DNA of 64,000 nt from Futiania mangrovi. Its GTDB lineage: Bacteria > Pseudomonadota > Alphaproteobacteria > Futianiales > Futianiaceae. Where the stretch lies: contig NZ_JAMZFT010000001.1 of the NCBI RefSeq assembly GCF_024158125.1, positions 1,054,001 to 1,118,000 on the forward strand, in the 5' to 3' direction. Positions 51,426 to 64,000 of this stretch are shown piece by piece. The notes beneath the pieces were generated by a model that ran no database searches, was not told the origin of the DNA, and was given only the letters and a program-made list of their open reading frames with translations. Position 1 is the stretch's first letter; each line of letters opens with the position of its first letter. Position numbers and translations under genes: made by a program.

Positions 51426-53849
51426 CTAGAACCGCGTCCCGGCCGAGAAGCGGAAGAACTCTGTCTTGTCGTAGTCTTCCTTGATCAGGGCCTGGCTGAA
51501 GTTGAAACGGATCGGACCGATGGGCGAGGCCCAGCCCAGACCGAAGCCCACCGAGAGCCTGAGGCTCGCATCGTCCTCGATATTGCTCAGCACGCCGATC
51601 TGACCGGTAGTGGGATCGACGCCGATGACATCCTCCTCGTCGATTCCGAACGCCGTACCGGCATCCATGTAGACGCTGCCGCGGAAGCCGATCTCGCTCA
51701 GGCCGCCCAGCGGAAACTCCACCTCGCTGCGCACGACGGCATAGTAATTGGCCCCGAGCGCATCGCGCCGGACCGAGGCCGTGTCCCGCGGACCGAGACC
51801 CGAACGGTCGAAGCCGAGGAAGTCCGAACCGCCGATGAAGAACCGATCGGTCGTGCGCGGGTCATAACCGCCGAACGGGTAGATTGCACCGCCCTCGAAC
51901 CCGATGCTGGCGACGACATCGTCCAGCACCTCGCGGAAATAGACAGCGCTCGCCCGTGACTTCACCATCCGGACGTCGCCGCCGAGGCCGGAGAAGTCCT
52001 GCTCGAGCGAGAAGCGGAAACCGCCCGTGGGGTCGATCGGGTCGTTCAGGATGTCGTACGTCAACTCGAACCCCAGCGAGGAGTTCAGGTACTCCCCCTC
52101 CGAGTCGCGGATGATCGCAGACGCCGAGACCGGAACATTGAAGATCTCGTCGAGAGACAGCCGGTAGCGGGGCGAAAGGCGCCAATTGTCCGACAGCGGG
52201 AACCCCGCCTGCAGCGCGAAGCCGGTGGATTTCTGGTCGAACGAAGACTCGCTCTGGTAGTCGGTTTCGACCCGGAAAAGATCGAAGCCCGCCGACAGGT
52301 CGCGATCGAACACCTTCGGCTCGCGGAACCGGATTTCGTATTGTTGCTGCGTGCCGCTCAAGGATGCACGCAGGCGCAGGAACTGGCCGCGGCCGAGGAG
52401 GTTGCGCTCCGTCAGCGCAATGTCCCCCAAAAACGAATCCGTCGACGAGAAACCGAGACCGAACGACAGCTCGCCGGTCGACTTCTCCTCCACCTCGACA
52501 CGGACGTTCGCACGGTCCGGCAGCGAGCCTGGCTGCTCATCGATCTTGACGGAGGAAAAGAAGTCGAGGGCACGAAGGTTCTTGCGCGCATCGTCGAGCA
52601 GCGTGCGGTTGAAGGCGTCGCCCTCGGCCAGCCGGAACTCCCGCCGGATGACCCGGTCCAGGGTCCGCAGGTTGCCGATGATGTCGATGCGTTCGACATA
52701 GACCCGCGGCCCTTCACGCACCTCGATGACCAGGTCAATGGTCCGTGCATCGGCATTCTTGCGCACCCGCGGCCGCACCTCGGCAAAGGCGTAGCCCCGC
52801 TCCTGGAGCGTCACGGTGATCGCGTCGACGGCCTTGTCCACCGCGCTCGCATCGTAGGTGTCGCCGGTCGCGAAACGCAGGCGGCCCTGCAATTCCTGCG
52901 CATCGACATCGACGATCTCACTCGAGACCGAAACCTCGCCGAACTGGTACTGCTCCCCCTCCTCCACCGTGAAGGTGATGAAGAAGTCCTTCTGGTCCTC
53001 GGCCAGTTCGGCGACGGCGGAGATCACTTGGAAATCGGCGTAGCCTTCGGAGAGATAGAAACGGCGCAGCTGCTCCCGGTCGAAGGCGAGACGGTCGGGA
53101 TCGTAGGTATCCGTCGAGCTGAGGATCTTCCACCAGGCGCTTTCGCTTGTCGCGATCTCGCCGCGCAGGGTGGAATCGCTGAATGCCCGGTTGCCGACGA
53201 ACGCGATCCGGCGGATCCCGGTCAGCGCGCCCTCGCTGATCTCGAAGACCACGTCGACCCGGTTCTGATCCTGCTGGATGATCTTCGGCTCGATATCCGC
53301 CGCAAACCGGCCGTTCGCGCGGTAAAGCTCCAGCAGCCGTTGCACGTCGGCCTGCGCCTTCGCGCGGGTGAAGACCACCCGCGGGCGCAGCTGGGTCTCG
53401 ACACGCAGCTCGTCGTCGTCGAGCGCGTCGTTACCCTCGAACGCCACGCGGTTGACGATCGGATTCTCGACCAGCGAGACGATCAGCGCGCTGCCGTCCT
53501 GGCGAATCGATACGTCGGCGAACAGGCCCGTGTTGAAGAGCGTCTTCAACGACTGGTCGATACGCGACGGCGTGATCGGATCGCCGGGGCTGATCGCCAT
53601 GTAGGACCGGACCGTCGCTTCCTCGATCCGCTGGTTGCCCGTGACCTCGATCCGTTCGAGCGTCACGCCCTGCTCAGGCGCGGCAAGCGGCGCGGAGGTA
53701 ACCGCGGCGGTCTGGGTCAGGCCAGGCGTTGCAAGGAGCGCGGTGCCAATGGCGAAAGTGGCGAGAGCGCGGCGGAAACCGCCAGGGAACCGGCGTCCGC
53801 GCGGCGCCCCCGGGTCAGGAGAGGATACTGCTGATGGTGTCAAACACAC
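51426..53849 (-). CDS. bamA: Outer membrane protein assembly factor BamA
   Basis: BamA is the beta-barrel insertase of the outer membrane. About 807 residues include a signal-like hydrophobic stretch (ALATFAIGTALLATPGLT), five POTRA domains starting LERIEVTGNQRIEE, and the 16-strand barrel. The barrel has a conserved FIGGSDFLGFDRSGLGP near loop 6 and ends with a C-terminal Phe (FFRFSAGTRF). No ATG lies near the signal sequence. The best starts are GTG at 53849 or TTG at 53843, both inside the rseP 3' end and without a clear ribosome site, so translation is probably coupled to rseP. Confidence 0.9.
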   Translation of the reverse strand: MCLTPSAVSSPDPGAPRGRRFPGGFRRALATFAIGTALLATPGLTQTAAVTSAPLAAPEQGVTLERIEVTGNQRIEEATVRSYMAISPGDPITPSRIDQSLKTLFNTGLFADVSIRQDGSALIVSLVENPIVNRVAFEGNDALDDDELRVETQLRPRVVFTRAKAQADVQRLLELYRANGRFAADIEPKIIQQDQNRVDVVFEISEGALTGIRRIAFVGNRAFSDSTLRGEIATSESAWWKILSSTDTYDPDRLAFDREQLRRFYLSEGYADFQVISAVAELAEDQKDFFITFTVEEGEQYQFGEVSVSSEIVDVDAQELQGRLRFATGDTYDASAVDKAVDAITVTLQERGYAFAEVRPRVRKNADARTIDLVIEVREGPRVYVERIDIIGNLRTLDRVIRREFRLAEGDAFNRTLLDDARKNLRALDFFSSVKIDEQPGSLPDRANVRVEVEEKSTGELSFGLGFSSTDSFLGDIALTERNLLGRGQFLRLRASLSGTQQQYEIRFREPKVFDRDLSAGFDLFRVETDYQSESSFDQKSTGFALQAGFPLSDNWRLSPRYRLSLDEIFNVPVSASAIIRDSEGEYLNSSLGFELTYDILNDPIDPTGGFRFSLEQDFSGLGGDVRMVKSRASAVYFREVLDDVVASIGFEGGAIYPFGGYDPRTTDRFFIGGSDFLGFDRSGLGPRDTASVRRDALGANYYAVVRSEVEFPLGGLSEIGFRGSVYMDAGTAFGIDEEDVIGVDPTTGQIGVLSNIEDDASLRLSVGFGLGWASPIGPIRFNFSQALIKEDYDKTEFFRFSAGTRF

Positions 53850-54984
53850 GGAGTTGGACGAAATCGTTCCAGGTGGCGAAAACCATGAGCGACAGGACCA
53901 AAACAAGGCCAATCTTGAACCCCATCTCCTGCGCCCGCTCGCCCAGCGGTTTACCACGCACCGCCTCGAAAGCATAGAAGAGAAGGTGGCCGCCATCGAG
54001 CAGCGGAACCGGGAACAGATTGATCAATCCGATGCTTGCGGAGATGATCGCCGCCAGGTTCAGAAGCGCAAGAAAGCCGATTTGCGCCACATCTCCGGAC
54101 ATTTTCGCGATCCGGATCGGGCCGCCGAGCTGATCGGTCGCCTCCGTTCCGGCAATCATGCGCCCGACATAGGACAGCGTGTTGCTGACGATGAACCAGG
54201 TTTCCTCGACCCCCATCCACACCGATGTGAGCGGATCGTAGCGGACGATTCGCGCCCCCTCGCCCGAACTGGCGCTATGCTGGATGCCGAGACGGGGCTG
54301 CGCGACGGTATTGCCGAACCCGTCGTCGGACCGGACCGTCTCGGGCGTCGCCATGATCCGCTCCTGCGTGCCGGAGCGCTCGACCACGAAGGCAAGCGAC
54401 GCCCCGCCCGAGGTCATCACGATCCGCTGCACGTCGGAGAAGGTCTCCACCTCCGATCCGTCGACGCTGAGGATGACGTCCCCGACCTGGAAGCCAGCCC
54501 GCTCGGCCGCGCTGTCCGGGGCGATACCGTCGACGCGCGGCGGCGAAACGTACTGCCCCACGGCCATGAAGATGCCCGCGAAGATGGCGATGGTGAGCAG
54601 GAAGTTGGCAAACGGCCCTGCCGCCACGATCGCGGCCCGCTGCCAGAGCGGCTTGAAATGAAAGCTCTCAGCTCTCTCGGCAGCCGACATGCGCGACAGG
54701 TTGTTGCGGTCGGGCGTGCTCGCCTCGCTCATGTCGCCATGAAACTTCACGTATCCGCCCAGCAGCAGCCAGGAGAACTTCCAGCGCGTGCCGTGGCGGT
54801 CGTAGAAGCCGAACAGCTCCCTCCCGAAACCGATCGAAAAGACATCGATCTTCACCCCGCACCAGCGTGCGACCATGAAATGGCCGAGCTCGTGAATGAA
54901 CACGACGAGCGTCAGGACGAACAGGAACGGCACGAGATAGCCGAGCGTTCCACCGATAGCCGGGAGGTTTGTCAGAAAGTCCAT
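53815..54984 (-). CDS. rseP: RIP metalloprotease RseP
   Basis: RseP is an inner-membrane site-2 protease that cleaves anti-sigma factors and signal peptide remnants. The 389-residue protein has the zinc motif HELGH (31-35) in the first helix, MSEASTPDRNNL, AAGPFANFLLTIAIF, one PDZ domain (PPRVDGIAPDSAAERAGFQVGD) and LFPVPLLDGGHLLFY with the third zinc ligand. It is read after dxr with a 49-base gap, and its end overlaps the likely bamA start, the usual alphaproteobacterial order. Confidence 0.96.
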   Translation of the reverse strand: MDFLTNLPAIGGTLGYLVPFLFVLTLVVFIHELGHFMVARWCGVKIDVFSIGFGRELFGFYDRHGTRWKFSWLLLGGYVKFHGDMSEASTPDRNNLSRMSAAERAESFHFKPLWQRAAIVAAGPFANFLLTIAIFAGIFMAVGQYVSPPRVDGIAPDSAAERAGFQVGDVILSVDGSEVETFSDVQRIVMTSGGASLAFVVERSGTQERIMATPETVRSDDGFGNTVAQPRLGIQHSASSGEGARIVRYDPLTSVWMGVEETWFIVSNTLSYVGRMIAGTEATDQLGGPIRIAKMSGDVAQIGFLALLNLAAIISASIGLINLFPVPLLDGGHLLFYAFEAVRGKPLGERAQEMGFKIGLVLVLSLMVFATWNDFVQLRVFDTISSILS

Positions 54985-55033
54985 GAGGGCTTTGTACCCT
55001 AAACTCGTTAATGATTATCAGATCGGGAGAGAG

Positions 55034-56248
55034 CTAGGCCGCCGCGAACCCCTGCGCAAGGTGACGCGCGCGCGCATCCCAATGCATGACATCCTCCAGG
55101 CTTCCCGGCACGGCGCCTGCGGCCTCCCCCACAACGGCCTCAAGCACCCGCTCGACCCCCGCGGGGATATCGAGAAACCCGATTTCGCCCGCGAGAAAGC
55201 GCGCCACGCAGACCTCGTTGGCGGCGTTGAGCACGGTGGGCGCCACGCCTTCGGCCCGCAACGCTTCCCGCGCCAGGCGCAATGCGGGGAAGCGCGTGTC
55301 GTCCGGCGCCTCGAAATCCAGCCTGCCGACCCGCGCGAGATCGAGGCGCGCGCACGGCGTCTCCATCCGGTCGGGCCATGCCAGCGTGTGTGCGATTGGC
55401 GTGCGCATGTCGGGCGTGCCGAGCTGCGCCAGAACCGACCCGTCGCGGAAGGCGACAAGGCTGTGCACCACCGACTGCGGATGAACGAGGACATCGATGC
55501 ACGCCTCGCCCACCGGGAAGAGGTGCGCAGCCTCGATCAGTTCGAGGCCCTTGTTCATCATCGTGGCGGAATCGACCGAGATCTTGGCGCCCATCGACCA
55601 GTTCGGATGCGCGATCGCCTGGGCCGGCGTGGCTGCACGCATCGCCGCGATGTCCCACGTCCGGAAGGGCCCGCCCGACGCGGTCAGCGTGATCCGCTCG
55701 ACATCCGACATGCGTGCCCCGGCCAGCACCTGGAAGATGGCGTTATGCTCCGAATCGACTGGCAGAAGCGTGGCGCCCGCACGCTGCACCGCGTCCATGA
55801 AGACCGGGCCTGCGGATACGAGACATTCCTTGTTGGCGAGGGCCACGACCGCCCCCTGGCGCACCGCCGCCAGAGTCGGCTTGAGCCCGGCCGCCCCCAC
55901 GATCGCCGCCATGACCCAGTCGGCGGGCCGGCTGGCCGCCTCGACCAGGGCCGCTTCACCAGCCGCAGCCTCGACGCCCGAGCCGGAGAGTGCTGCCCGC
56001 AGATCATCCAGCAGCCCCTCCTCCGCGATCACTGCAACGCGCGCCTGCAACGCGCGCGCTGCCTCCGCCAAAGCCGCCACGTTTCGGTGTGCGCTGACCG
56101 CCTCAACCAGGAACCGCCCGCCGGAGCCCGCAAGTCCCGCCCGGCGCACGAGGTCGACCGTGCTGCCGCCGATGGAGCCCGTGACACCGAAGATGGAAAT
56201 GCGCCGGACCGATGCCGGCTGCGGGGACTTGGCGTGGCTTACGGCCAT
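55034..56248 (-). CDS. dxr: 1-deoxy-D-xylulose 5-phosphate reductoisomerase
   Basis: Dxr makes MEP, committing carbon to isoprenoids. The 404-residue protein has the NADPH-binding FGVTGSIGGSTVDLV, ANKECLVSAG, the metal site in LPVDSEHNAIFQ, LTASGGPFR, SMGAKISVDSATMMNKGLE and HPQSVVHSLVAFRDG. The start at 56248 overlaps the cdsA stop by ten bases. It works upstream of IspDF (14199-15368) and of UppS three genes before it. Confidence 0.97.
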   Translation of the reverse strand: MAVSHAKSPQPASVRRISIFGVTGSIGGSTVDLVRRAGLAGSGGRFLVEAVSAHRNVAALAEAARALQARVAVIAEEGLLDDLRAALSGSGVEAAAGEAALVEAASRPADWVMAAIVGAAGLKPTLAAVRQGAVVALANKECLVSAGPVFMDAVQRAGATLLPVDSEHNAIFQVLAGARMSDVERITLTASGGPFRTWDIAAMRAATPAQAIAHPNWSMGAKISVDSATMMNKGLELIEAAHLFPVGEACIDVLVHPQSVVHSLVAFRDGSVLAQLGTPDMRTPIAHTLAWPDRMETPCARLDLARVGRLDFEAPDDTRFPALRLAREALRAEGVAPTVLNAANEVCVARFLAGEIGFLDIPAGVERVLEAVVGEAAGAVPGSLEDVMHWDARARHLAQGFAAA

Positions 56249-57054
56249 TCGAATACCGTTTCTCCTGTCGCGGCCATCGATACATGGACAAGGATGGCCG
56301 CCGCGACAAGGCCGTCGACCCGGTCCAGTATGCCCCCATGACCCGGAATGAGCGAGCCTGAATCCTTCCGCCCGTAGAAACGCTTGTACGCCGACTCGGC
56401 AAGGTCGCCCGCCTGGGCGACGAACGCCGCGACGACGCCGACCGCCATCATGGCCACGATGCTCCCCCGCCCGGCGGCGAGGCCGAAGCCGGCACTCGCA
56501 AGGCCGGCGAACACCATCGTCCCGGCCAGTCCGGCCCAGGTCTTTCCCGGGCTGATCCGCGGCGCGAGTTTCGGGCCGCCGATGGTCTTGCCCGCCGCAT
56601 AACCGCCCGTGTCGGCCGCCCAGACCGTTACCAGAAGCCAGACGATCAGCATGAGGCCGTCGGGATGCTGGCGCAGGTACAGCAGCGCCACCGCGCTCGC
56701 CACCGTATAGATCGGAGCGAGCGCCGACAGCATCTGCGGCCGCCCCCGCGTGCGCACGGCGAGCGCAAGGGTAACGGCCAATCCGATGACAAGTGCCTGC
56801 CCCGGGCCGGCAAGGATGGCGAACAGCACCCCGGCACCTACGCCACCGACCGACAGCCCCATGTCGGACCGGTCCAGCCGGGCCATGTCTGCGGCCTCGT
56901 ACATCATCAGGAGGGCCGCCGCGAAGATCAGTGCGGCATAGACCGCGCCTCCCGCCCAGACGGCTGCGAGCGCGATGGGCGCCAGAACGAGCGCGCTCGC
57001 CACGCGCGTCCAGAAGGCGCGCGTGCTTCCGGCGCCGGTTCCGGGCTGGCTCAT
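56239..57054 (-). CDS. cdsA: Phosphatidate cytidylyltransferase CdsA
   Basis: CdsA makes CDP-diacylglycerol for all phospholipids, including the PgpA pathway. The 271-residue protein has about eight membrane helices, the family motif AQAGDLAESAYKRFYGRKDSG and a C-terminal PGHGGILDRVDGL signature. The ATG at 57054 has GAGGG upstream. It begins seven bases after the uppS stop. CTP comes from PyrG, also in the window. Confidence 0.95.
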   Translation of the reverse strand: MSQPGTGAGSTRAFWTRVASALVLAPIALAAVWAGGAVYAALIFAAALLMMYEAADMARLDRSDMGLSVGGVGAGVLFAILAGPGQALVIGLAVTLALAVRTRGRPQMLSALAPIYTVASAVALLYLRQHPDGLMLIVWLLVTVWAADTGGYAAGKTIGGPKLAPRISPGKTWAGLAGTMVFAGLASAGFGLAAGRGSIVAMMAVGVVAAFVAQAGDLAESAYKRFYGRKDSGSLIPGHGGILDRVDGLVAAAILVHVSMAATGETVFEWP

Positions 57055-57061
57055 CCCGCCC

Positions 57062-57793
<732 letters not shown>

Positions 57794-57827
57794 TCGGAAA
57801 CTCCGGCGGGAATCGCGGCAGCGGGCC

Positions 57828-58388
57828 TCAGACCTGCATGATCTCTTTTTCTTTATGCGCGAGGCTCTCGTCAATCTTTCCGATTGTCCGATCGGTGAGA
57901 GACTGCACCTCATCGGCGAGTCGCTTGTGCTCGTCCTGCCCGATTTCACCGTCCTTTTCGAGGCGCTTCAGCGTATCCATCCCGTCACGGCGCACGTTGC
58001 GCACCGCGATCCGCGCCTGTTCGGCGTACTTCGCGGCAACCTTCGTAAGCTCGCGCCGCCGCTCCTCGTTCAGTTCCGGGATCGGGATGCGAATCAACGT
58101 GCCGTCCGGCATCGGATTGAGCCCGAGCCCGGCGTTACGGATCGCCTTGTCCACCGCCGACACCATCCCCCTGTCCCAAACCTGGACCGCGAGCATCCGC
58201 GGCTCCGGCACCGAGACGGTGCCCACCTGGTTGAGAGGCATGGTCGCGCCATAGGCCTCGACGGTCACGGGGTCCAGAAGGCTGGCCGAGGCACGGCCCG
58301 TGCGCAGGCCGCCAAACTCCGACTGCAGCGTCGAGAGCGCCCCCTCCATGCGCCGCTCCAGGTCCTTCTTGTTGAACTCGCCGCTCAT
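57828..58388 (-). CDS. frr: Ribosome recycling factor
   Basis: RRF splits post-termination ribosomes with EF-G. The 186-residue protein is the usual length and shows [58 protein letters not shown] and the C-terminal helix [16 protein letters not shown]. The tsf-pyrH-frr order is classic. It starts 65 bases after pyrH. Confidence 0.97.
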   Translation of the reverse strand: MSGEFNKKDLERRMEGALSTLQSEFGGLRTGRASASLLDPVTVEAYGATMPLNQVGTVSVPEPRMLAVQVWDRGMVSAVDKAIRNAGLGLNPMPDGTLIRIPIPELNEERRRELTKVAAKYAEQARIAVRNVRRDGMDTLKRLEKDGEIGQDEHKRLADEVQSLTDRTIGKIDESLAHKEKEIMQV

Positions 58389-58453
58389 CGCCGCGTCTCC
58401 CCGTTCCTGTTCCCGCGCACGGTCACGCCACGGATGCGGCGCGGACCGCCCGC

Positions 58454-59173
58454 TCAGTCGTTGATCGTCGTGCAGGTACCCTCACCCGTCAGCACGCGGG
58501 CGAAAGCGCCTTGCGCATGGATGTTGAACACGATGATGGGCAAGCCGTTCTCGCGGGCAAGCGAAATCGCAGATGCGTCCATGACCTTGAGGTCGCGCGA
58601 CAGCACGTCCATGTAGCTCAGCCGGTCGTAGCGGACGGCCTCGGGATCCTTCTTCGGATCTGCCGAGTAGACGCCGTCGACCTGCGTGCCCTTGAGCAGC
58701 GCATCGCAGCCCATCTCCACGGCACGCAGCGCCGCGGCCGTATCGGTCGTGAAGAACGGGTTGCCCGTACCTGCCGCGAAGATGACGATGCGGCCCTTCT
58801 CCATGTGCCGGATCGCCCGCCGCCGGATATAGGGCTCGCATACCGTGGTCATCGGGATCGCCGAAAGCACGCGGGTCTGTGCGCCGATCCGTTCCAGCGC
58901 GTTCTGCATGGCCAGCGCGTTCATCACGGTCGCCAGCATGCCCATATAGTCCGCGCTGGCCCGCTCCATGCCCTGGGCGGCAGCCGAAAGGCCCCGAAAG
59001 ATATTGCCCCCGCCGATCACGAGGCAAACCTCGACCCCGAGATCGCGGACAGCCCGGATGTCGGCAGCGATCCGTTCGACGGTGTCGTGGTCGAGGCCAT
59101 AGGCCTTGTCGCCCATCAGGGCCTCGCCCGACACCTTCAGCAGGACACGCCCGTACGCCGGTTTCGCCGCCAT
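58454..59173 (-). CDS. pyrH: UMP kinase
   Basis: PyrH phosphorylates UMP to UDP, supplying UTP for PyrG and UDP-sugars. The 239-residue amino-acid-kinase-fold protein has [64 protein letters not shown] and [19 protein letters not shown]. It is the bacterial hexameric type. It begins 63 bases after tsf. Confidence 0.97.
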   Translation of the reverse strand: MAAKPAYGRVLLKVSGEALMGDKAYGLDHDTVERIAADIRAVRDLGVEVCLVIGGGNIFRGLSAAAQGMERASADYMGMLATVMNALAMQNALERIGAQTRVLSAIPMTTVCEPYIRRRAIRHMEKGRIVIFAAGTGNPFFTTDTAAALRAVEMGCDALLKGTQVDGVYSADPKKDPEAVRYDRLSYMDVLSRDLKVMDASAISLARENGLPIIVFNIHAQGAFARVLTGEGTCTTIND

Positions 59174-59236
59174 CCGAACGCTCCTTATTCCGCCACTGTC
59201 CGTTTCGCCGCCGTACTGTCCAAGAGGTACCGCGCG

Positions 59237-60163
59237 TCAACCGCCTGCCGCAGCGGCCACTTCCGACGCGAAGTCCTGCTCTTCCTTCTCGATGCCCTCG
59301 CCCAGCGTGAAGCGCACGAAGGCGATGAGATCGACCGGCGCACCCGCATCCTTGGCCGCTGCCTCGACCACCTGGCCGACCCGCGACTCGCCGTCGATCA
59401 CATAGGTCTGCTCGAGCAGGCAAACCTCTTCGTAGAACTTGCGCAGCCGGCCCTCGACCATCTTCTCGATCACGGCCTCGGGCTTGCCCGACTCGCGGGC
59501 CTGCTCGACAAGCACCGCACGCTCCCGTTCGATCGCGGCGGCGTCGAGGTCTTCCTTCCTGAGCGACATCGGGCTGGTCGCCGCGATGTGCATGGCGATC
59601 TGACGGCCAAGCGCCTCGAGCGTGGCCTTGTCGCCCGACGATTCCAGAGCCACGAGCACGCCGATCTTGCCCATGCCCGGCGCAACCTGGTTGTGCACAT
59701 AGGATGCGACGACGCCGTCGCTGACCTCGAGCGTCGCCACGCGGCGCAGAGACATGTTCTCGCCGATGGAGGCGATCATGCCGGTCAGGTGGTCCTGCAC
59801 GGTGCCGGACGTGCCCGGATAGGAGGCGCCGGAGAGCGTGTCGAGGCTGCCGCCGGACGCCAGCGCCAGCTTGGCGATGGTTCCGGCCATCTCCTGGAAC
59901 TTGTCGTTGCGCGCCACGAAGTCGGTCTCGGAATTGACCTCGACGACGGCGCCCCTGGTGCCTTCGGTCGCGACGGCCACGAGGCCCTCGGCAGCGACCC
60001 GGTCCGCCTTCTTGGCGGCCTTCGCAAGGCCCTTGGTGCGCAGCCAGTCGATAGCCGCCTCCATGTCGCCGGCCGTCTCGGTCAGCGCTTTCTTGCAGTC
60101 CATCATGCCTGCGCCGGTCTTCTCGCGCAGTTCCTTGACGAGGCTTGCGGTGATCTCAGCCAT
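59237..60163 (-). CDS. tsf: Elongation factor Ts
   Basis: EF-Ts exchanges GDP for GTP on EF-Tu. The 308-residue protein has the N-terminal [32 protein letters not shown] and the core domain ending [19 protein letters not shown]. Length is normal for alphaproteobacteria. It is read after rpsB across a 100-base gap holding a strong hairpin. Confidence 0.97.
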   Translation of the reverse strand: MAEITASLVKELREKTGAGMMDCKKALTETAGDMEAAIDWLRTKGLAKAAKKADRVAAEGLVAVATEGTRGAVVEVNSETDFVARNDKFQEMAGTIAKLALASGGSLDTLSGASYPGTSGTVQDHLTGMIASIGENMSLRRVATLEVSDGVVASYVHNQVAPGMGKIGVLVALESSGDKATLEALGRQIAMHIAATSPMSLRKEDLDAAAIERERAVLVEQARESGKPEAVIEKMVEGRLRKFYEEVCLLEQTYVIDGESRVGQVVEAAAKDAGAPVDLIAFVRFTLGEGIEKEEQDFASEVAAAAGG

Positions 60164-60195
60164 GATCGTCCGGGGTCCTCTGATCCTTGGGTTTC

Positions 60196-60254
60196 AAAAA
60201 GAATGCGCTGTCACGGGCGCGCGCACGGGTGCGACCCGAGCCGCGCCGCGTGAC
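60196..60254 (-). terminator. Long hairpin with a T-run between rpsB and tsf
   Basis: On the - strand a near-continuous stem (60254-60210) pairs GTCACG with CGTGAC, GGCGCG with CGCGCC and GGGT with ACCC around a 3-base loop, beginning nine bases after the rpsB stop. TTTTT follows at 60200-60196. This could be a partial terminator or attenuator that lowers tsf relative to rpsB. The nine-base offset of the T-run makes full termination uncertain. Confidence 0.5.
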
Positions 60255-60263
60255 CGCGACGTG

Positions 60264-61043
60264 TCAGTTGGCCGCAGCGGCTTCCCCACCCTCGGCCGGC
60301 AGTTCCTCCACCGCCGGGTTCTCCTGCGCGCCGAGGTCGACACCTTCCTCGCCCTGGCTCAGCATGATGCCATCGAGCACCGCGCGGGCCATGAGGTCGC
60401 AATAGAGAGAGATCGCGCGGGTCGCGTCGTCGTTGCCGGGGATCGGATAGGTGATGTCGCTCGGATCCGAGTTGGAGTCGAGCACGCCGATCACGGGGAT
60501 GTTGAGCTTCTTGGCCTCCTGGATCGCGATCGCTTCCTTGTTGGTATCGATCACGAACATCATCGTCGGCAGGCCGCCCATATCCTTGATGCCGCCCAGC
60601 GCACGCTCCAGCTTCTCCTGCTCCCGGGTCAGCTGGAGCATCTCCTTCTTGGTGAAGCCCGTCGCGCCGCCGGAAAGCTGCTCCTCCAGCTGGCGGAGCC
60701 GCGAGATCGAATGGGAAATCGTCTTCCAGTTCGTCAGCGTGCCACCGAGCCAGCGGTGGTTCACGAAGTACTGCGCACACCGCCGCGCCGCGTCGGCCAC
60801 GGGTTCCGAAGCCTGCCGCTTCGTGCCAACGAAGAGGATGCGGCCACCGCCCGCCACCGTGTCGCGCGCAGCCACGAGCGCCTGGTGCAGCAGCGGCACG
60901 GTCTGCGCAAGGTCGATGATGTGGATGCCGTTGCGGTCGCCGAACAGGTAGGACCCCATGCGCGGGTTCCAACGGTGGGTCTGGTGACCGAAATGAACGC
61001 CCGCCTCGAGAAGCTGGCGCATCGTGAAATCGGGAAGAGCCAT
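60264..61043 (-). CDS. rpsB: 30S ribosomal protein S2
   Basis: S2 binds the head-body junction of the small subunit. The 259-residue protein starts [20 protein letters not shown] and shows the family motif [56 protein letters not shown] and [21 protein letters not shown]. The tail is Glu/Ala-rich. It is the first gene of rpsB-tsf-pyrH-frr, with a good promoter about 125 bases upstream. Confidence 0.97.
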   Translation of the reverse strand: MALPDFTMRQLLEAGVHFGHQTHRWNPRMGSYLFGDRNGIHIIDLAQTVPLLHQALVAARDTVAGGGRILFVGTKRQASEPVADAARRCAQYFVNHRWLGGTLTNWKTISHSISRLRQLEEQLSGGATGFTKKEMLQLTREQEKLERALGGIKDMGGLPTMMFVIDTNKEAIAIQEAKKLNIPVIGVLDSNSDPSDITYPIPGNDDATRAISLYCDLMARAVLDGIMLSQGEEGVDLGAQENPAVEELPAEGGEAAAAN

Positions 61044-61169
61044 GTCCTTGTCCTTTTCCGGTTATCCACCGCAGGCGAGAACCCCCGAACCGTTCGAGAG
61101 CACCGGAGGGACCATGATGCAGGCAAGACCTGACCATGCGCCCCGTACCTGCGTGCGGGATCGGGGCGG

Positions 61170-61198
61170 CTTATACGCCCCGGCGCCGCAGGATGCAA
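61170..61198 (-). promoter_or_regulatory. rpsB operon promoter
   Basis: On the - strand TTGCAT (61198-61193), an ideal 17-base spacer and TATAAG (61175-61170) form a strong sigma70-type promoter. It would give a leader of about 120 bases to rpsB, long enough for S2 feedback control. I cannot fold or match that leader to a known S2 motif by eye. Confidence 0.65.
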
Positions 61199-61217
61199 CC
61201 TCGCGCACCTCTCCCAC

Positions 61218-61251
61218 GCATCGGGCGATGCAAGCCTGCCGCGGGCATGCA
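61218..61251. repeat. Inverted repeats between dnaE end and the rpsB promoter
   Basis: GCATCG-GG-CGATGC (61218-61231) is a perfect 6-bp palindrome 20 bases upstream of the rpsB -35. Overlapping it, TGCAAGCC (61229-61236) and GGCATGCA (61244-61251) form an 8-bp stem with one mismatch and a 7-base loop, ten bases after the dnaE stop. The second may end the dnaE transcript, though no T-run follows. The first could be an operator. Confidence 0.35.
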
Positions 61252-61261
61252 CCCACACCGG

Positions 61262-64000
<2,739 letters not shown>

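Noticed and set aside
54985-55033. TTAA-containing AT-rich gap between rseP and dxr as a second CtrA box
   Set aside because: Only one TTAA is present at the correct spacing. CTAA and TTAA are five bases apart rather than seven.

Overview
The window is high-GC chromosomal DNA from an alphaproteobacterium. The evidence is the alphaproteobacterial order dusB(nifR3)-ntrB-ntrC-ntrY-ntrX-trkA-hfq-hflX, a fused ispD-ispF, a pyruvate dehydrogenase E1-beta that carries its own lipoyl domain, a GAAC-N7-GAAC SOS box in front of lexA, a TTAA-N7-TTAA CtrA-type box in front of a PleC/DivJ-like kinase, and lpxI in place of lpxH. I cannot name the order or genus. Genes are tightly packed, with many 1-10 bp overlaps of the ATGA, GTGA and TGATG kinds. 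No gap exceeds about 300 bases. I see no rRNA, tRNA, CRISPR array, insertion sequence or prophage, so this is core rather than accessory genome.

Layout. 1-1745 (+): the 3' tip of a probable tatD, an MBL-fold hydrolase and mazG. 1742-14004 (-): one long block read from dusB through ntrB, ntrC, ntrY, ntrX, trkA, a D-amino-acid aminotransferase, hfq and hflX to a haloacetate-dehalogenase-type hydrolase. It joins nitrogen sensing, potassium uptake and RNA-based regulation. 14199-16338 (+): ispDF-pgpA-cinA. 16335-26446 (-): ratA and lipA, then lpd, pdhC, pdhB, pdhA, ftsB, eno and kdsA. This is the lower glycolysis to acetyl-CoA module with its lipoate synthase. A small secreted protein of unknown function lies on the + strand between lipA and lpd. 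26676-28169 (+): an orphan cell-cycle-type histidine kinase behind a CtrA-type box. 28308-31243 (-): tpiA-secG-pyrG.

31494-41357 (+): ppiD-trpE, then trpG-trpD-trpC-moaC-moeA, then lexA. A divergent polysaccharide deacetylase on the - strand sits between trpE and trpG. 41351-43540 (-): comEC. 43568-46451 (+): gltX and gltA. 46456-61043 (-): the envelope and translation block, read as rpsB-tsf-pyrH-frr-uppS-cdsA-dxr-rseP-bamA-skp-lpxD-fabZ-lpxA-lpxI-lpxB. It links ribosome start-up and recycling, isoprenoid and phospholipid precursors, outer-membrane protein assembly and lipid A synthesis. 61262-64000 (-): the 3' nine-tenths of a catalytic-type dnaE that runs off the window.

I found no new multi-gene system. 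The best leads are regulatory or small: the CtrA-type box at the orphan kinase, a near-identical DNA tract shared by the pdhB and pdhC lipoyl domains, leader hairpins at ppiD and pyrG, a palindrome exactly filling the trp promoter spacer, a fluoroacetate-dehalogenase-like active site at the end of the hfq-hflX run, and the unknown Met/Arg-rich exported protein.
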